Origin: Bacteroidales bacterium
GTDB lineage: Bacteria; Bacteroidota; Bacteroidia; Bacteroidales; JAGOPY01
Direction of reading: 5' to 3'
Assembly: GCA_023229505.1 (NCBI GenBank)
Contig: JALNZD010000009.1
Span: 1 to 64,000 of the forward strand
DNA length: 64,000 bases
The translations under genes and the position numbers were made by a program. The notes beneath the pieces are model-generated. The model worked only from the letters and a program-made list of their open reading frames with translations, was not told the origin of the DNA and ran no database searches. The number at the start of each line of letters is the position of its first letter. Position 1 is the stretch's first letter. Shown here one piece after another: positions 9,345 to 18,505 of this stretch.

Positions 9345-9391
9345 TAAGAGCATCATTGCCATCTTTCACTATTTTTTCTTTTCTTTTCCGG

Positions 9392-9419
9392 GCAACTTTT
9401 TTCAAAGACCGGAGTCTTA
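9392..9419 (+). promoter_or_regulatory. Candidate ECF-sigma promoter, module 2
   Basis: GCAAC (9392-9396), a 17-bp spacer, then GTCTTA (9414-9419), about 20 nt before the ATG at 9439. It matches the element upstream of module 1, which suggests that each module has its own start site and possibly cross-talk between the two sigma factors. Confidence 0.6.
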
Positions 9420-9438
9420 TCTACTGAAGGTATAAAGG

Positions 9439-10026
9439 ATGAATTCCGATGATCAAATCATCGTAGGGTGTTTGGAAGGCAAGCGAAAAGCTTATAGCCT
9501 GCTCTTCAAAAATTATGCTTCGGTCATGCTGGGTGTTTGCATGCGTTACTGCAAGAACCGCATTGATGCCGAAGACGTGATGCAGGATGGTTTTATCAAG
9601 GTGTTCACCCAGATACATAAATTCCGCCGTGAAGGCTCTTTAGAAGGCTGGATCAAAAGGATCATGATCAATGCCGCTATCGATAACTATCAATCCAACC
9701 TGAAATATTCCTTCCATGAAGATGTCAGTGAAATCGTTCAATCTGCGGTAATGGATGATCATCCTGATGAAGATGATGACCTTGCGGACGAACTGAATAT
9801 CTCCAGGGAAAAACTGATGGAAATGATCCAGGAATTGCCCGATGGCTACCGGATGGTATTTAACCTCTATGCAATTGAAAGTTACAATCATAAAGACATC
9901 GCTTCCCTGCTCGGGATATCAGAAAATACTTCTAAAACCCAATTATTGAAAGCCAGGAAAGCATTACGGAAAAAAATTGAAGCATTATTGCAACACAATC
10001 ATGTCAACAGGGTTACAACGATATGA
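9439..10026 (+). CDS. ECF RNA polymerase sigma factor, module 2
   Basis: This 195-residue factor is a paralogue of the module 1 sigma factor. Region 2 is at about residues 20-85 (AEDVMQDGFIKVF, then EGSLEGWIKRIMINAAID) and region 4 at about 130-185 (YNHKDIASLLGISENTSKTQ). An acidic stretch (DDHPDEDDDLADEL) separates the two, which module 1 lacks. AAAGG precedes the ATG closely. The stop overlaps the next start (ATGA), again implying coupled synthesis with the membrane partner. A candidate ECF promoter lies directly upstream. Confidence 0.92.
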   Translation: MNSDDQIIVGCLEGKRKAYSLLFKNYASVMLGVCMRYCKNRIDAEDVMQDGFIKVFTQIHKFRREGSLEGWIKRIMINAAIDNYQSNLKYSFHEDVSEIVQSAVMDDHPDEDDDLADELNISREKLMEMIQELPDGYRMVFNLYAIESYNHKDIASLLGISENTSKTQLLKARKALRKKIEALLQHNHVNRVTTI

Positions 10027-11363
10027 ATACCAGGAATAAAATAGACGATCTTTTCAGGGAGGCCATGACCGGATACCAGGTTGAGCCTTCCATCGGTCTT
10101 TGGCGAAGGATCGAAAGGCGGTTTTTCCCGCCCTCGAAATACCGCCCTTCAGGCCTGATTACTTCCATCCTTTTACTGATAGTCGCAGGATTGATGCCAT
10201 GGATACTCATTCCTGCCAATGATCAGGCTGAGAAAGAACCGACCCTCCCTGCCGGGAACATCCGTGAGGGATATCTTATTCAATCCGACAATCCGGAGCA
10301 GATTCACCAGAACAGAAATTACAAGACCGATTTGCCTGAAAGAACCTTTTCCATTAAACCTGTTGTTTACCTGGAAAATCCGGTTGACCCTGCCGGCGAT
10401 CCAAGTGCCCAGTTCCTGGCATCGATTACTGACCCTTCCGAAGACCCTGCAATCTTTCCGATATTAAGCGCAAACCAGGTTGATTATACCCTTTCGCTGG
10501 AACGTGAGCCTGATCCGGTTTCTTTTTATGCTGATAAGTGGTTATATCGCATGCCATCGCTAAGGTCCGGATTAATGGATCCCGGATCTTTCAGTACTGA
10601 TATTTTATCCGTACCTCATATTTCACTCACTTCTGCTTTCTCTCCCAAATACGAAAACGATTATTTCAGGAAGGCGGAAATCTCGGCAGGAATAAATTTC
10701 AACCCTTCCATCGTATTTTATGATCCGAATCCTTATAATAAAATGCTTGGCGCCGAAGCAGTTATCCATTATAAAATTTCTGCTTTCAGCATAATGAGCG
10801 GAATAGGTTTCAGCCGGATGGAGGATATAGGCTCCTACCAGGTCAATTATAAAACTAAGGATAGTGTGGGCTTTTACCTGCGTGTCGTTTCATTTACGGT
10901 CGATCCCAGAAATCCGGGCCAGATTACGTATGTCCTGGAGGAAGAACCGATATATGATTCTGTACCGCATTATATTATTGAAGATAAGACTAATTATTAC
11001 TCCTACATTGATATTCCATTGGCTTTCGGTTACACATTCTTACAAAAAAGCCGTGTTTCCCTTACTGCTTCCGCGGGAGTGAAGTTTTCAGTACTTGTGG
11101 ATAAACAGGAACCGACTGTGGATTTCTGGATATCTGATGCCGAACTGATCGATATTGAGCGACAAGTGCCGGCCAGGATGAATACCAACTGGAGATTCAT
11201 TGCAGGACTTGATTTTGGATATCTCTTTACAGAAAAATTCAGCCTCCACCTGGAACCTGTCTTTGAGCAATATATAAGTCCTGTCTATGCCAAACAACCC
11301 GGGTATAAACCACGGAAACCATATGTTACGGGAGTCAGAGCCGGTATCCGGTATAACTTTTAA
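10023..11363 (+). CDS. Putative trans-envelope anti-sigma protein with C-terminal outer-membrane barrel (module 2)
   Basis: It is exactly as long (446 residues) as its counterpart in module 1 and has the same layout. The hydrophilic N-terminus carries VEPSIGLWRRIERR, a TM helix spans about 44-63, a Pro/Ser-rich linker runs to about 215, and a barrel of alternating strands ends in IRYNF. Matching barrel blocks include the YxYIDIPLAFGY strand, a DIERQVPARMNTNW turn (module 1 has YQIPARSAVNW) and KFSLHLEPVF. There is no N-terminal signal peptide and no TonB plug, which separates it from FecR/FecA-type systems. As in module 1, a link between cytoplasmic sigma control and an outer-membrane barrel is inferred from architecture and coupling, not proven. 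Confidence 0.7.
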   Translation: MNTRNKIDDLFREAMTGYQVEPSIGLWRRIERRFFPPSKYRPSGLITSILLLIVAGLMPWILIPANDQAEKEPTLPAGNIREGYLIQSDNPEQIHQNRNYKTDLPERTFSIKPVVYLENPVDPAGDPSAQFLASITDPSEDPAIFPILSANQVDYTLSLEREPDPVSFYADKWLYRMPSLRSGLMDPGSFSTDILSVPHISLTSAFSPKYENDYFRKAEISAGINFNPSIVFYDPNPYNKMLGAEAVIHYKISAFSIMSGIGFSRMEDIGSYQVNYKTKDSVGFYLRVVSFTVDPRNPGQITYVLEEEPIYDSVPHYIIEDKTNYYSYIDIPLAFGYTFLQKSRVSLTASAGVKFSVLVDKQEPTVDFWISDAELIDIERQVPARMNTNWRFIAGLDFGYLFTEKFSLHLEPVFEQYISPVYAKQPGYKPRKPYVTGVRAGIRYNF

Positions 11364-11375
11364 AGCATCAATGCT

Positions 11376-12680
11376 ATGAAATCCCTGCAAATATTTACAA
11401 TTACTTTATGGCTGCTCTTTCTTTCCTTAAACCTGCCAGCACAAAACCATTTAAATGTCACGGCTAAGGTCACTATCGGGGAAAGTTCCGGTAATGTCTC
11501 TGATACCTCCTGCCAGGCAATGTTTTCTGCCATTCCGGATTCCCTTACAAGTTACCCGTTTTTGTACCATTTCACAGATCTATCAACTGGCAATATCAAT
11601 TCATGGCACTGGGATTTCGGCGATGGTTTCTCCAGCACGGAACAAAATCCATCTCATCAATATAACGACCCCGGGATTTACGAAGTTTGTCTTACCGTTA
11701 AAAACCTGAACGACACAACCGGCTGTTCCGACCAACTCTGCCAGGATGTCATTACGCTTGATTATTTCAGCCTGGGCGGACTTGTATATGCCGGAGAGTA
11801 TCCACTTAATAATCCGGTTATGACCGGAGATACCGGCATTGCCTCACTTTACAGGATTGTCAATGAACAGGTCGTTTTCGTTGAAGATCATTATTTCCAG
11901 GACTACGGTTATTATTGGTTCGGATATCTTTTTACGGGGGATTACATCATAAAGATCGGACTGACGGAAGGATCCACGCATTATAACAATTACTTCACTA
12001 CCTATTATGGCAATGATATTTTGTGGACAAAAGCAGATTTGCTGACAATATCCACTTCAAGTTACTATGATGCCGAAATCCATCTCCTGTCCGTCCAGGA
12101 ACTGCCGATTGGTCCAGGGGTTATCAAGGGGTATGTCAATTTCGAGCAAAGCCATGAACTCAGCATGCCGCCAATTTCTCAGACTACCATAATCCTTTCG
12201 GATGTCAATCATTCACCGCTGCTTTTCACCATGCCCAATCCATCAGGATATTTTGAATTTACCGGGATTCCTTATGGCACTTATTTCCTGAACGCTGATG
12301 CAACCGGTAAACCTTCAACAATTGTTACTTTTACTCTTTCGGAAAGCTCCCCATTGGCTGAAGGGATCAACCTGACCATATTCGGATCCAATGTTTATGG
12401 CATCCAGGAAGTATTGGAAAAGGGTATTTCTTTTATCCGTATTTACCCTAACCCGGTAATCGAAGACCTGCATGTCAGCGCATTTTCTCCTGTATCTGCC
12501 CATGTTGATATCAATGTCGTTGATGTCACAGGGAGAAGTTACTATTCACATGATGAAATGCTCGAAACGGGTTTCAACCAAATCCTCATCCCGGCTGCAT
12601 CTCTCCCGGCTGGTGTCTATTTACTGATTATGCAACCTGAGGGAAGCGCCCAGCGCATCACGGGGAAATTCATTAAATAA
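11376..12680 (+). CDS. T9SS cargo protein with one PKD domain (module 2)
   Basis: This 434-residue secreted protein has a signal peptide ending near LPAQN (residue 24). One PKD domain lies around residues 45-120 (WHWDFGDGFSST). It is followed by the region shared with the cargo proteins at 7731 and 15993 (here GSTHYNNYFTTYYGN, then a YGTYFL block). The T9SS sorting domain begins IYPNP and ends GKFIK. It lies 12 bp after the module 2 barrel gene, which mirrors module 1 exactly. It lacks the N-terminal regulatory-like domain of the module 1 protein. No enzymatic motif is visible. Confidence 0.85.
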   Translation: MKSLQIFTITLWLLFLSLNLPAQNHLNVTAKVTIGESSGNVSDTSCQAMFSAIPDSLTSYPFLYHFTDLSTGNINSWHWDFGDGFSSTEQNPSHQYNDPGIYEVCLTVKNLNDTTGCSDQLCQDVITLDYFSLGGLVYAGEYPLNNPVMTGDTGIASLYRIVNEQVVFVEDHYFQDYGYYWFGYLFTGDYIIKIGLTEGSTHYNNYFTTYYGNDILWTKADLLTISTSSYYDAEIHLLSVQELPIGPGVIKGYVNFEQSHELSMPPISQTTIILSDVNHSPLLFTMPNPSGYFEFTGIPYGTYFLNADATGKPSTIVTFTLSESSPLAEGINLTIFGSNVYGIQEVLEKGISFIRIYPNPVIEDLHVSAFSPVSAHVDINVVDVTGRSYYSHDEMLETGFNQILIPAASLPAGVYLLIMQPEGSAQRITGKFIK

Positions 12681-12705
12681 TTCCCCCGCCAGGTATTATC
12701 TTTAC

Positions 12706-12713
12706 TAACTTTG
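12706..12713 (+). promoter_or_regulatory. -7 promoter box for the M14 carboxypeptidase gene
   Basis: TAACTTTG fits TAnnTTTG. It overlaps the TTG at 12711 that would open the longest frame, so the ATG at 12741 is the more credible start. Confidence 0.5.
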
Positions 12714-12740
12714 AATCTGTTTCGAAACCTTAAACCAGGG

Positions 12741-15700
12741 ATGGGAAAGATATACCTGTTACTCGCAATTGTCCTGTTATACCTTGGAAGCAGCGCCCAG
12801 GTCGGCTGGCGTGAGGGTGAAATGGAAATTAAAGTAACAATCGACGGGCCCTGGCAAGCTGCTGAACTTAGCCTTCTTGACTTGAACGGGGATATATACA
12901 GCCATGCCGGCTATGCTTTACTCTATGTAACACCTGAAGAATTGGAGAGGGTTAAATCCGGCGGGTTTACTTTTGAAATCCTTAAAGCCGGCCTGAATGA
13001 ATATTTCAAAAATTTCTGGTCAACCCGCGACCAATACCATACCTATGATGAGATCATTCAAACGATCAATACACTTTGCATAAGTTACTCATCGATATGT
13101 AAAAAATATGATTACGGACTTTCCGTGGAAGGCAGGCAACTGGTTGCGATAAAGATTTCCGACAATGTAAACTATGATGAAAATGAAGCCGAAGTAATGT
13201 TCGATGGAGGAATCCATGGTGATGAAATAGGCGGGCCGGAGAACCTGATCAGGTTTGCCGGGTCTCTTTGTGAGAGTTATGATATTGATCCTGAGATCAC
13301 CAACCTTATTGATAATCGTGAAATCTGGCTCTATGTTATGGTCAACCCCGACGGTAGGGTGAATATGGTCCGGTACAACAGCAACGGTGTCGATCTGAAC
13401 CGCGACTGGGGCTATATGTGGGATGGCGAAGGTTATAGTCCGGGCTATTACTCACAGGTCGAAACAAGGTCCTTGAGAACATGCATGATGGAAAACCAGT
13501 TTGTTGTCCATACAAGTTATCATAGCGGAACAGAATTTCTTGCCTACCCCTGGAGTTACCGCCCTGATCCCTGTCCTGACCTGGCTCATATCGACCATCT
13601 GGCAGGTATTTATTCCTCATCTTCCGGCTATTCTGATTTGCCTTATGAGCAAGGTTATACGGGTATGTATCCCATTAATGGCAGTTCAAAAGATGTTGTT
13701 TATGGTGTGATGGGATCAATTGGCTGGACGATAGAGATATCCTCTGATAAACAGCCTCCGGCTTCACAGATCCAATATTATTATGACCTCAATGAGCCGG
13801 CAATGGTTGCCATGATTGAATATGCCGGCTACGGCATCAGCGGGACAGTCTATGATGCGACGACCGGTGATCCTGTTGCTGCCACCATTTTCGTTAATGA
13901 TTATTATCCATGTTATAGTGATCCTGTAATCGGGGATTATCACAAATACCTGCTGGCGGGTAACTATTCTGTCACAGTTACAGCCAATGGCTATCAGCCT
14001 CTTACCCAAACTACAACTATAGTCAGCAACAACAACACCATCGTGAATTTTGCTCTTCAACCTGAATACCACCAATTCGCCTACCGGGTCATTGCCTGCC
14101 ATATACCGGGAACTAATTTCGCCGATGAGGCTAAGACGTTTGCTGCTTTATCGGAACCGGATGGTGTTAACTATTCCATCGGCAAATCGGGCTGGATCAT
14201 CCTTGATATGCAGCAAGATATTCTGGATGGCCCTGGCATCGAGGTCATTGTGCACGAAGGTGACAGCGATCCGGAGGGATTTGCCTGTTTTGCAGGTACA
14301 AGTATGGATGGTCCGTGGACTTTCCTTGGCGACGGAATGGGCACTGCGACTTTCGATTTTTCTTCCAATGGTATCTCAGAAGCCCGGTATATCCGTATCG
14401 AAGATGACGGCAATGTCCAGGCCAATGGAGATAATGCAGGCTTCGACCTTGATGCCGTTGAAGCTCCGGAACAACCACAGGTTATTTTTCTCACTCTGGA
14501 CTGCCAGATTGCTGATCCTTCAGGGAATGAAAACAGCCGGATCGACCCGGGAGAGAATGTTGATCTTATTATTACCCTTCGCAACCTTGGCGGTATGATG
14601 ATGGAAGACGGCCAGGTTTACCTGAATATTGACCCTGAATTTATGTCAGTTTCCAATCCTGATGCGGACCTCGGAAACCTGAATTTCGGGGATAGCATTC
14701 AACTGACTTTCGAGACGAATTGCAGCTTTTTTTGTCCTTTGGAAGAAATACTGATGATGGTGTTGAATATCACCTCCAATGATGGTGCCTACGAGCAAAG
14801 CTTCCCGATAAATTTCACTTCCGGGGCCATCGTTGAAGATTGGGAAACAGGAAGTTTAACAAAGTTCGACTGGTTGCCAAGCGGAAATAAACCGTGGGCC
14901 ATCAATTTTCTCGATATGTACGAAGGAGTCTATTCCGCCAAATCAGGCAATATTAACAATAATCAGATCTCAGCATTGCAGGTTATTTTTGATGTGATTG
15001 GATATGATGACATCTCTTTTTATCGCAAGGTCTCTTCGGAAGCGGGTTCTGATTTCCTGAAATTTTACATCGATGATATGCTTATCGACCAGTGGTCAGG
15101 AGAAAAGTCATGGGAATTACAAACTTACCAGGTTAAACCCGGCATTCATACATTCAAATGGACCTTTGAAAAGGATAATTTGAACAGCCAGGGACTTGAC
15201 GGGGGCTGGCTGGATTATATCGTCTTCCCGTCCAGTAATCTTAATGGAACATTGAAAACGTTAGCCAATGCTATCCCGCATGAGTTTTGCGGTCCGGGTG
15301 AATCACAGCTTGGCGCTTATGTATTAGGAGGAACGGGCAATTATAATTTCATCTGGACACCTTCTTCAACACTGACTGATCCAGCAGTGCAGTTTCCGAT
15401 TGCCAGTCCTGCGGCTACTACTCTGTATTCTGTGAGCGTTAATGATGGCGAAAATACTGTATCCTCTGATATTGAGGTTATTATAAACTCCATTCCTGAA
15501 ACTCCCGTTATCGTGCAGGAAGGTGACTCGTTGATCTCCATGGCAGCAGAAGGAAACCAGTGGTTCGACAATAATGGCTCCATTAGCGGGGCTACCTGGC
15601 AGGTCTTTTATCCGCCGGTTGAAGATGATTACTTTGTCATGGTGACCAATTCATCCGGCTGCTTATCTGATACTTCCAATGTGATTCATTTTCTTTTTAC

Positions 15701-15980
15701 GGTTATTAGTGAGGAAGAATCCGCCCCTGCCATCTTCATTTATCCAAATCCATTACAAGAAAAATTAAATATCATTTTCCTTCAGAAACCAAAAACCGGT
15801 ATTTTTATCAGGATAACCGATATCCTGGGAAGAGCTGTGGCACATCAAACAATTGAAAGACCTGGCTTACAAGGAATTATCATTTTATCGACGGCAGAAT
15901 TGAAAAAAAGCTTATATTTGATCGAAATCTGGAATTTGGAAGGAAAATTGCTGATCTCGAAGAAATTAATCAAACATTAA
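12741..15980 (+). CDS. Secreted M14-family zinc carboxypeptidase with T9SS sorting domain
   Basis: This 1079-residue protein starts with a signal peptide (MGKIYLLLAIVLLYLGSSAQ). The M14 domain spans about residues 95-365. Zinc ligands are H159 and E162 in HGDEIGG and H257 in VVHTSYHSG; NPDGR and NRDW form the substrate pocket, and E332 in TIEIS is the catalytic base. A carboxypeptidase-regulatory domain follows (GISGTVYDATTGDPVAATI), then several beta-sandwich and Ig-like segments, and a T9SS domain from IYPNP to SKKLIKH. It is expected to remove C-terminal residues from peptides outside the cell. The next cargo gene starts 12 bp later, so the two are probably co-transcribed. The start was chosen because of the promoter box at 12706. 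Confidence 0.9.
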   Translation: MGKIYLLLAIVLLYLGSSAQVGWREGEMEIKVTIDGPWQAAELSLLDLNGDIYSHAGYALLYVTPEELERVKSGGFTFEILKAGLNEYFKNFWSTRDQYHTYDEIIQTINTLCISYSSICKKYDYGLSVEGRQLVAIKISDNVNYDENEAEVMFDGGIHGDEIGGPENLIRFAGSLCESYDIDPEITNLIDNREIWLYVMVNPDGRVNMVRYNSNGVDLNRDWGYMWDGEGYSPGYYSQVETRSLRTCMMENQFVVHTSYHSGTEFLAYPWSYRPDPCPDLAHIDHLAGIYSSSSGYSDLPYEQGYTGMYPINGSSKDVVYGVMGSIGWTIEISSDKQPPASQIQYYYDLNEPAMVAMIEYAGYGISGTVYDATTGDPVAATIFVNDYYPCYSDPVIGDYHKYLLAGNYSVTVTANGYQPLTQTTTIVSNNNTIVNFALQPEYHQFAYRVIACHIPGTNFADEAKTFAALSEPDGVNYSIGKSGWIILDMQQDILDGPGIEVIVHEGDSDPEGFACFAGTSMDGPWTFLGDGMGTATFDFSSNGISEARYIRIEDDGNVQANGDNAGFDLDAVEAPEQPQVIFLTLDCQIADPSGNENSRIDPGENVDLIITLRNLGGMMMEDGQVYLNIDPEFMSVSNPDADLGNLNFGDSIQLTFETNCSFFCPLEEILMMVLNITSNDGAYEQSFPINFTSGAIVEDWETGSLTKFDWLPSGNKPWAINFLDMYEGVYSAKSGNINNNQISALQVIFDVIGYDDISFYRKVSSEAGSDFLKFYIDDMLIDQWSGEKSWELQTYQVKPGIHTFKWTFEKDNLNSQGLDGGWLDYIVFPSSNLNGTLKTLANAIPHEFCGPGESQLGAYVLGGTGNYNFIWTPSSTLTDPAVQFPIASPAATTLYSVSVNDGENTVSSDIEVIINSIPETPVIVQEGDSLISMAAEGNQWFDNNGSISGATWQVFYPPVEDDYFVMVTNSSGCLSDTSNVIHFLFTVISEEESAPAIFIYPNPLQEKLNIIFLQKPKTGIFIRITDILGRAVAHQTIERPGLQGIIILSTAELKKSLYLIEIWNLEGKLLISKKLIKH

Positions 15981-15992
15981 ATTCCTATCTCC

Positions 15993-18350
15993 ATGAAAAA
16001 TATCTTCTTAACGCTGCTAACCGGACTTTTTATAAGTCTTTCGGCTTTCGCTCAAAATTACACTGTTACGGTTTTCGGAACCGTTATGCTTGTCAGTGGA
16101 AATACCATCAGTCCAGTGCCTGATCAGGAAGTCATCATCACAGTCGACAGTTCCAACGGCGGTTTTACTTATCAAGATACTGTTTATACCGATGATTCGG
16201 GATATTATGAAGATGTGATCAGTATTTCAGGCTATTCAGGGTACGAATATGTACAAGCCATGACCCTTGATTCATGTCTTGGGCAGTACCTATATAACGG
16301 GCAGTTTATTGCACCGGGTGCTACATTGCAGCCAATGGATTTTTATTTGTGCAACACCGGTGGGGGTTGGAACGGGTGTGAAAATTATTTCATTTATAAT
16401 TATGATTATAATGAACCTTTTACGCTGACATTTGAAGGATTTCTTTACAATGGCCCGGGTGCGCAATATTATTTGTGGGATTTTGGCGATGGCACAACAG
16501 GCGAAGGACAGACCGTGACGCATACCTTCCCTTCAGGACAGGGTAATAACGGAATTTATATGGTAGGATTATCCACCATGGTCATGGATTCAATGGGTGA
16601 TTCCTGTTTTTATACTTCCTACCAGGAAGTCTGGCTTAACAGCCAACCTGAGTGTTACGCTTATTTTTCATATTATCCTGACAGTTCGAATGTGCTGACT
16701 ATCAACTTCCTGGATATGAGTTATAATCCTAATGGCACTGCTCCGGATTCGTGGTTCTGGGAATTTGGAGACGGCACCAGTTCAACACTACAAAACCCGG
16801 TACATACTTATGCTGATACAGGATATTACATAGTATGCCTGACAATTGCAGATAGCTCAAGTATGTGTACCAACACATACTGTGAAGAAGTATTTACCGG
16901 ATATCCACCGCCTCCGAGCGAATGCGAAAGTTACATCATACCTTATAATATGTATGGACTGACAGTGGAATTTGAAGGTTATACTATCAGCCAGTATGAA
17001 ACAGAATATTACTGGGAATTTGGAGATGGAGTAACAGCTACAGGTCAGTTCGTTTCTCATACATACCCTTACCCGGGAATTTATATCACCACATTGCAAA
17101 CCATAGATGCAACAAGTTGTACCTACGAGACTTCAATGGAAGTATGGGTGGATACTCTCAACCAGGGATGCGGCACTTATTTCAGTTACGAACAGATTGA
17201 CAGTCTGACTTTCACATTCACCGGCATTGTTTACCTGAATAATGGAATGACCTACCCGGATTCGAGTACGGTCTATACCTGGGATTTTGGTGACGGCACC
17301 ACCGGAACCGGCCAAACCATCACTCATACTTTCCAGGAAAACCCGGCCGGCGGTTATACGGTATGCCTGACATCAACGATTGTTTTACCAGACGGTAACT
17401 CTTGCACTGCCAACTATTGCGAGGGTATTAATCTAGTGATCCCCACTTTCTATATATATGGATCAGTTTTCCTGGGAAATAACCTTGTTGCAGATCAGGC
17501 GGTAGTTCATCTTATGACCATGGATACTACATGGCAAAATGTCGTTGAAGTTCAATCGACTACGATTGATTCAGGCGGATTTTATTCCTTCCCGGAAGTT
17601 TCGATGTACAATTCATGCATTTATTACATCCAGGCCGAGTTGACAGAGGGGTCTGCCTATTTTGGGCAGTATATTCCGACTTATCACATCAGTTCCTTAA
17701 ACTGGGAAGAGGCTACACCCTGGCTCCCGCTTATGAACTGGCCTGCCAATATTTTCATGTTAACAGGCGACTCGACAGACAGCGGCAATGGTTCCATAAC
17801 CGGTGTGGTATCCAACCTTGGGTCAAGAGGGTTCATGAATGATGTCGAAATTGTTCTGATGGATGCAGATAAAAATCCTTTGACTTATTTACGTTCGGAT
17901 GAGCAGGGATCATTTATTTTCGAAGACCTCGCTTATGGCACTTATGTTATACATGCAGAAATCATGGGAATTCATACGATCCAGGCCCAGGTTACCCTGA
18001 GTGCTGACCAGCCGGAAGCATACGTCCAGGTCCAGGTCAGCGGTGGAGAAGCCTATGTAGTGTTTGGCGTGCCGGAACAAAATGTTGTTTTGGATAAAGT
18101 AGGTGAGATTTATCCCAATCCTGTAAATGACAACCCCAAATTTGACATCACTGTCAGAAAGCCGGTCAGCCTGGAGATCAGCATTTTCGGCCAGACCGGT
18201 CAATTGATGGATGTCCGGGTTTTATCCTTAGGTACAGGAATGCACAGCATAAAGCTCGACATCGGTTCACTAACGGTTGGTTTGTATCTTCTCAGGCTAA
18301 CGACCGGACAAGGTGAAGTGGTAAGCCGCAAGTTCTTGAAAGTACAGTAA
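15993..18350 (+). CDS. T9SS cargo protein with four PKD domains
   Basis: This 785-residue protein has a signal peptide ending SAFAQ (residue 21) and an N-terminal regulatory-like beta domain. Four PKD domains have WDFGDG or WEFGDG cores near residues 160, 253, 339 and 428. A region from about 480 to 690 is homologous to the cargo proteins of modules 1 and 2 (GSAYFGQYIPTY, then YGTYVIHAEIMG), and a T9SS domain runs from IYPNP to SRKFLKVQ. Many Tyr, Ser and Thr residues and paired Cys suggest a rigid surface stalk. It follows the M14 gene by 12 bp. It looks like an expanded relative of the two module cargos without its own sigma pair. Confidence 0.85.
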   Translation: MKNIFLTLLTGLFISLSAFAQNYTVTVFGTVMLVSGNTISPVPDQEVIITVDSSNGGFTYQDTVYTDDSGYYEDVISISGYSGYEYVQAMTLDSCLGQYLYNGQFIAPGATLQPMDFYLCNTGGGWNGCENYFIYNYDYNEPFTLTFEGFLYNGPGAQYYLWDFGDGTTGEGQTVTHTFPSGQGNNGIYMVGLSTMVMDSMGDSCFYTSYQEVWLNSQPECYAYFSYYPDSSNVLTINFLDMSYNPNGTAPDSWFWEFGDGTSSTLQNPVHTYADTGYYIVCLTIADSSSMCTNTYCEEVFTGYPPPPSECESYIIPYNMYGLTVEFEGYTISQYETEYYWEFGDGVTATGQFVSHTYPYPGIYITTLQTIDATSCTYETSMEVWVDTLNQGCGTYFSYEQIDSLTFTFTGIVYLNNGMTYPDSSTVYTWDFGDGTTGTGQTITHTFQENPAGGYTVCLTSTIVLPDGNSCTANYCEGINLVIPTFYIYGSVFLGNNLVADQAVVHLMTMDTTWQNVVEVQSTTIDSGGFYSFPEVSMYNSCIYYIQAELTEGSAYFGQYIPTYHISSLNWEEATPWLPLMNWPANIFMLTGDSTDSGNGSITGVVSNLGSRGFMNDVEIVLMDADKNPLTYLRSDEQGSFIFEDLAYGTYVIHAEIMGIHTIQAQVTLSADQPEAYVQVQVSGGEAYVVFGVPEQNVVLDKVGEIYPNPVNDNPKFDITVRKPVSLEISIFGQTGQLMDVRVLSLGTGMHSIKLDIGSLTVGLYLLRLTTGQGEVVSRKFLKVQ

Positions 18351-18400
18351 GTTCTTTCCAATCCCTTCGGGATTAGGTCATTTTTCATACTTTTTTTGGC

Positions 18401-18432
18401 GAGAGGCTGCCTTAACCGGCAGTCTCTTTTTA
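18401..18432 (+). terminator. Rho-independent terminator after the PKD cargo operon
   Basis: GAGA(GG)CTGCC pairs with GGCAGTCTC across a TTAACC loop, with a two-base bulge, and is followed by TTTTTAA. It closes the transcription unit that ends at 18350. Confidence 0.7.
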
Positions 18433-18434
18433 AT

Positions 18435-18447
18435 GAGATGACATCTC
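18435..18447. repeat. 13-bp palindrome GAGATGACATCTC, copy 1
   Basis: A perfect odd palindrome (GAGATG-A-CATCTC). The identical sequence appears again at 35245-35257, also downstream of a T9SS cargo gene. Function unknown. Confidence 0.6.
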
Positions 18448-18477
18448 GATTGAGAAATCTTTCCACTCTGATTTTAT

Positions 18478-18485
18478 TATCTTTG
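18478..18485 (+). promoter_or_regulatory. -7 promoter box for the DUF1028 gene
   Basis: TATCTTTG fits TAnnTTTG, 20 nt before the chosen ATG at 18506. The leader would be very short. Confidence 0.5.
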
Positions 18486-18505
18486 CTATATAAATATCAA
18501 TGGTA

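Noticed and set aside
6380..11363. FecR/FecA or TonB-receptor type signalling for the sigma modules
   Set aside because: The barrel parts are small (about 225 residues), with no plug, no TonB box and no FecR domain.
14050..14598. 182-codon plus-strand frame within the M14 carboxypeptidase gene
   Set aside because: It overlaps a continuous, domain-supported frame and has no recognisable motif, signal or ribosome site.
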